42,574 nt of DNA, taken from contig CAJTWL010000018.1 of NCBI GenBank assembly GCA_910579845.1, positions 1 through 42,574 on the forward strand. The letters are read 5' to 3'. The notes below the pieces were generated by a model. It saw only the letters and a program-made list of their open reading frames with translations, ran no database searches and was not told the origin of the DNA. Positions 40,754 to 42,574 of this stretch are shown here, piece after piece. Source of the stretch: an uncultured Muribaculaceae bacterium. GTDB taxonomy: Bacteria; Bacteroidota; Bacteroidia; Bacteroidales; Muribaculaceae. A program made the position numbers and the translations under genes. Within the stretch, counting starts at the first letter, position 1, and each line of letters opens with the position of its first letter.

Positions 40754-41275
40754 TTATTTTCCGTTAAACACTTTTTCCACAGACACTCCACGGTTCTGAG
40801 CCACCTGTGCCGGGCTACGGAGCTCATCAAGAGCCGCGATAGTAGCCTTTACAAGGTTGTGAGGGTTCGAACTACCCTTTGATTTTGCAAGAACGTCTGT
40901 TATACCTACACTCTCAAGCACAGCACGCATAGCGCCACCTGCCTTCACTCCGGTACCCTCGGAAGCCGGTTTCAGGAAGATTCTTGATCCTCCGAATTTT
41001 GCGGAAACCTCGTGAGGTATTGTTCCTTTGTGAACCGGAACCTTGATAAGGTTCTTCTTAGCTGACTCTACACCTTTTGCGATAGCGGCAGTAACCTCAT
41101 TGGCTTTACCGAGACCCCAGCCGATGATTCCGTTCTCATCACCGACTACCGTGATAGCGGCGAAACTGAAAGCGCGACCACCTTTGGTAACTTTGGTAAC
41201 GCGGTTGATCGCTACCAAGCGGTCTTTCAATTCCAAATCATTTGTGGACTTTACTCTGTTATTTCTTTTTGCCAT
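40754..41275 (-). CDS. rpsE: 30S ribosomal protein S5
   Basis: A 173-residue S5 near the mRNA entry channel, important for decoding fidelity. The double-stranded RNA-binding fold is in the N-terminal half (LKDRLVAINRVTKVTKGGRAFSFAAITVVGDENGIIGWGLGKANEV); the C-terminal domain has GVKAGGAMRAVLESVGITDVLAKSKGSSNPHNLVKAT. The start is at 41275, 6 nt after rplR. Confidence 0.98.
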   Translation of the reverse strand: MAKRNNRVKSTNDLELKDRLVAINRVTKVTKGGRAFSFAAITVVGDENGIIGWGLGKANEVTAAIAKGVESAKKNLIKVPVHKGTIPHEVSAKFGGSRIFLKPASEGTGVKAGGAMRAVLESVGITDVLAKSKGSSNPHNLVKATIAALDELRSPAQVAQNRGVSVEKVFNGK

Positions 41276-41281
41276 GATCGT

Positions 41282-41623
41282 TTAAAATTTAAGACCACCC
41301 TCGCGGGCTGCATCTGCCAATGATTTCACTCTACCATGGAAAAGATAACCGTTACGGTCGAAAACTACAGTAGCGATACCTTTCTCCATAGCCTTTTTAG
41401 CTATCTCCTGACCGACCTTTGCGGCAAGCTCTGTCTTTGTGCCTCCTTCGAGACCTTTTGAAGATGCCGCGCACAATGTCGCACCTGCCAAATCATCGAT
41501 CAACTGAACATAAATTCCCTTGTTGCTGCGGAACACGCTCATACGGGGGCGCTCGGCAGTACCGGAAATTTTACCGCGGATGCGGTTTTTGATTTTTATT
41601 CTTCTATCTTTTTTGGATACCAT
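41282..41623 (-). CDS. rplR: 50S ribosomal protein L18
   Basis: A 113-residue L18 that carries 5S rRNA into the central protuberance. It starts MVSKKDRRIKIKNRIRGKISG, with RPRMSVFRSNKGIYVQLIDD and FDRNGYLFHGRVKSLADAAREGGL at the end. It lies 13 nt after rplF. Confidence 0.98.
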   Translation of the reverse strand: MVSKKDRRIKIKNRIRGKISGTAERPRMSVFRSNKGIYVQLIDDLAGATLCAASSKGLEGGTKTELAAKVGQEIAKKAMEKGIATVVFDRNGYLFHGRVKSLADAAREGGLKF

Positions 41624-41636
41624 AGTTTCTCAATTT

Positions 41637-42191
41637 TTATTTGGCGTTAGCTGATTTACCTGATTTGCGACGGATAATCTCGCCGACAAACTTAATACCC
41701 TTGCCTTTGTAAGGTTCAGGCTTGCGAAGAGAACGTATCTTTGCGCACACCTGACCAAGGAGCTGCTTGTCGCTGCTCTCAAGGATGATGAGCGGGTTTT
41801 TGTTACGTTCTGTCTTTGCTTCAACCTTTATCTCCTTGGGAAGCTTGATATAGATAGCATGTGAATAACCAAGGGCGAGTTCGAGAACCTGACCTGTAGC
41901 TGTGGCACGGTAACCTACACCTACGAGTTCCATCTCTTTCTTATATCCCTCGGAAACACCGACAACCATGTTATGGATCAGCGCGCGGTAGAGACCGTGC
42001 AGTGCACGATGCTCACGATCATCGGTGGGACGTGTAAGAACCACATGTCCGTCCTCCTGACTTACTGTGATATCGGGATTGATCTCCTGAAAGAGCTCTC
42101 CTTTGGGACCTTTTACGGTCACGACATTGTCTTTAACCTGTACAGTTACGCCGGCAGGTATCGCGATGGGTGATTTACCAATTCTTGACAT
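41637..42191 (-). CDS. rplF: 50S ribosomal protein L6
   Basis: A 184-residue L6 made of two similar halves, near the factor-binding site. It begins MSRIGKSPIAIPAGVTVQVKDNVVTVKGPKG and ends with PEPYKGKGIKFVGEIIRRKSGKSANAK, the L6 signature. It lies 12 nt after rpsH. Confidence 0.98.
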   Translation of the reverse strand: MSRIGKSPIAIPAGVTVQVKDNVVTVKGPKGELFQEINPDITVSQEDGHVVLTRPTDDREHRALHGLYRALIHNMVVGVSEGYKKEMELVGVGYRATATGQVLELALGYSHAIYIKLPKEIKVEAKTERNKNPLIILESSDKQLLGQVCAKIRSLRKPEPYKGKGIKFVGEIIRRKSGKSANAK

Positions 42192-42203
42192 AATACCTCC
42201 TTT

Positions 42204-42574
42204 TTAATATACGTAACACAATACTTCGCCGCCAATTTTACGCTCTTTGGCTTCCTTGTTTGTCATCACACCCTGAGAGGTCGAGATGATTGCGATACCA
42301 AGACCGTTGAGCACACGCGGCATGTCTTTATAACCTGTATACTGGCGAAGACCCGGACGGGATACACGGTGAAGGTTCTTGATGGCATTCACCTTGTCGA
42401 TCGGATCATACTTCAAAGCTATCTTGATAGTACCCTGAGGGGTAGCACCCTCCTCAAACTTGTAGTTGAGGATATAGCCCTGTTCGAAAAGGATTTTTGT
42501 AATCTCCCTTTTCATTCTTGAAGACGGAATCTCCACCACGCGGTGTCCTGCGCGGATGGCGTTTCTCAGTCTTG
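42204..42574 (-). CDS. rpsH: 30S ribosomal protein S8 (5' end cut by window edge)
   Basis: The visible part covers all but about the first ten residues of S8: RLRNAIRAGHRVVEIPSSRMKREI, then ILNYKFEEG, and the C-terminal block RPGLRQYTGYKDMPRVLNGLGIAIISTSQGVMTNKEA. S8 binds the central domain of 16S rRNA and, in E. coli, represses the spc operon. The reading frame stays open to the window edge, so the ATG lies beyond 42574; an internal GTG is not the true start. Confidence 0.97.
   Translation of the reverse strand, partial: RLRNAIRAGHRVVEIPSSRMKREITKILFEQGYILNYKFEEGATPQGTIKIALKYDPIDKVNAIKNLHRVSRPGLRQYTGYKDMPRVLNGLGIAIISTSQGVMTNKEAKERKIGGEVLCYVY

Noticed and set aside
1..42574. CRISPR arrays, complete insertion sequences, rRNA genes or replication origin
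   Set aside because: No regularly spaced repeats, no transposase frame with terminal repeats, no rRNA sequence and no DnaA-box cluster was seen.

Overview
The window looks like chromosome from a member of the Bacteroidales. A gut lineage such as Muribaculaceae or a close relative is my best guess, but I cannot fix the family without a search. The evidence is the Bacteroidota promoter pattern (TTTG, about 19-20 nt, TAnnTTTG) before many genes, the ribosomal order rpsH-rplF-rplR-rpsE-rpmD-rplO-secY-map-infA-rpmJ-rpsM-rpsK-rpsD-rpoA-rplQ without adk, a Bacteroidota-type DUF5103 (T9SS-plug-like) protein, a DUF3109 protein, and several AraC regulators of the Bacteroides type.

Layout. 1-3013: an efflux operon on the minus strand (small four-helix membrane protein, lipoprotein membrane-fusion protein, RND pump cut by the window edge) with a divergent AraC regulator. 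3076-4324: a tightly coupled two-gene module, a DUF3800 protein plus an unrecognised partner. 4322-5214: a promoter-terminator unit that may encode a small RNA, then a tyrosine recombinase without its N-terminal domain. 5218-7571: a MATE exporter with a divergent AraC regulator. 7575-8030: the decayed end of a DUF4143-type ATPase gene and an AT-rich spacer. 8050-13560: accessory operons of small proteins (zinc ribbon, YciI, tautomerase, a GrpB-GNAT-GNAT fusion, a membrane protein, an esterase, DJ-1/PfpI, TfoX-N). The leader and first codons of the zinc-ribbon gene recur in front of the DJ-1 gene, and a decayed copy of the YciI-tautomerase junction follows the TfoX-N gene. This region has been shuffled by duplication.

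13619-19206: a polysaccharide cluster carrying the four enzymes expected to make UDP-2,3-diacetamido-glucuronic acid from UDP-GlcNAc (WbpB, WbpE, WbpD and WbpA types) and a Wzx-like flippase. It ends abruptly in the first codons of what looks like a lost glycosyltransferase. 19274-21413: a Ca/Na antiporter and a RhuM-family gene with a structured leader, next to tRNA-Arg(CCG). 21912-34220: mostly housekeeping genes: ung, the DUF5103 protein, DUF3109, tRNA-Leu(UAA), rpoN, an envelope protein of unknown role, a GH3 glycosidase, serine acetyltransferase, a glycerophosphodiesterase, cardiolipin synthase and a Rossmann-fold protein. 34302-42574: the spc/alpha ribosomal operon on the minus strand, running off the right edge inside rpsH.

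The core half (21.7-42.6 kb) looks conserved and intact. The left half is accessory DNA with at least four gene remnants (integrase, DUF4143, tautomerase, glycosyltransferase). All family assignments come from reading motifs by eye; no database was searched.
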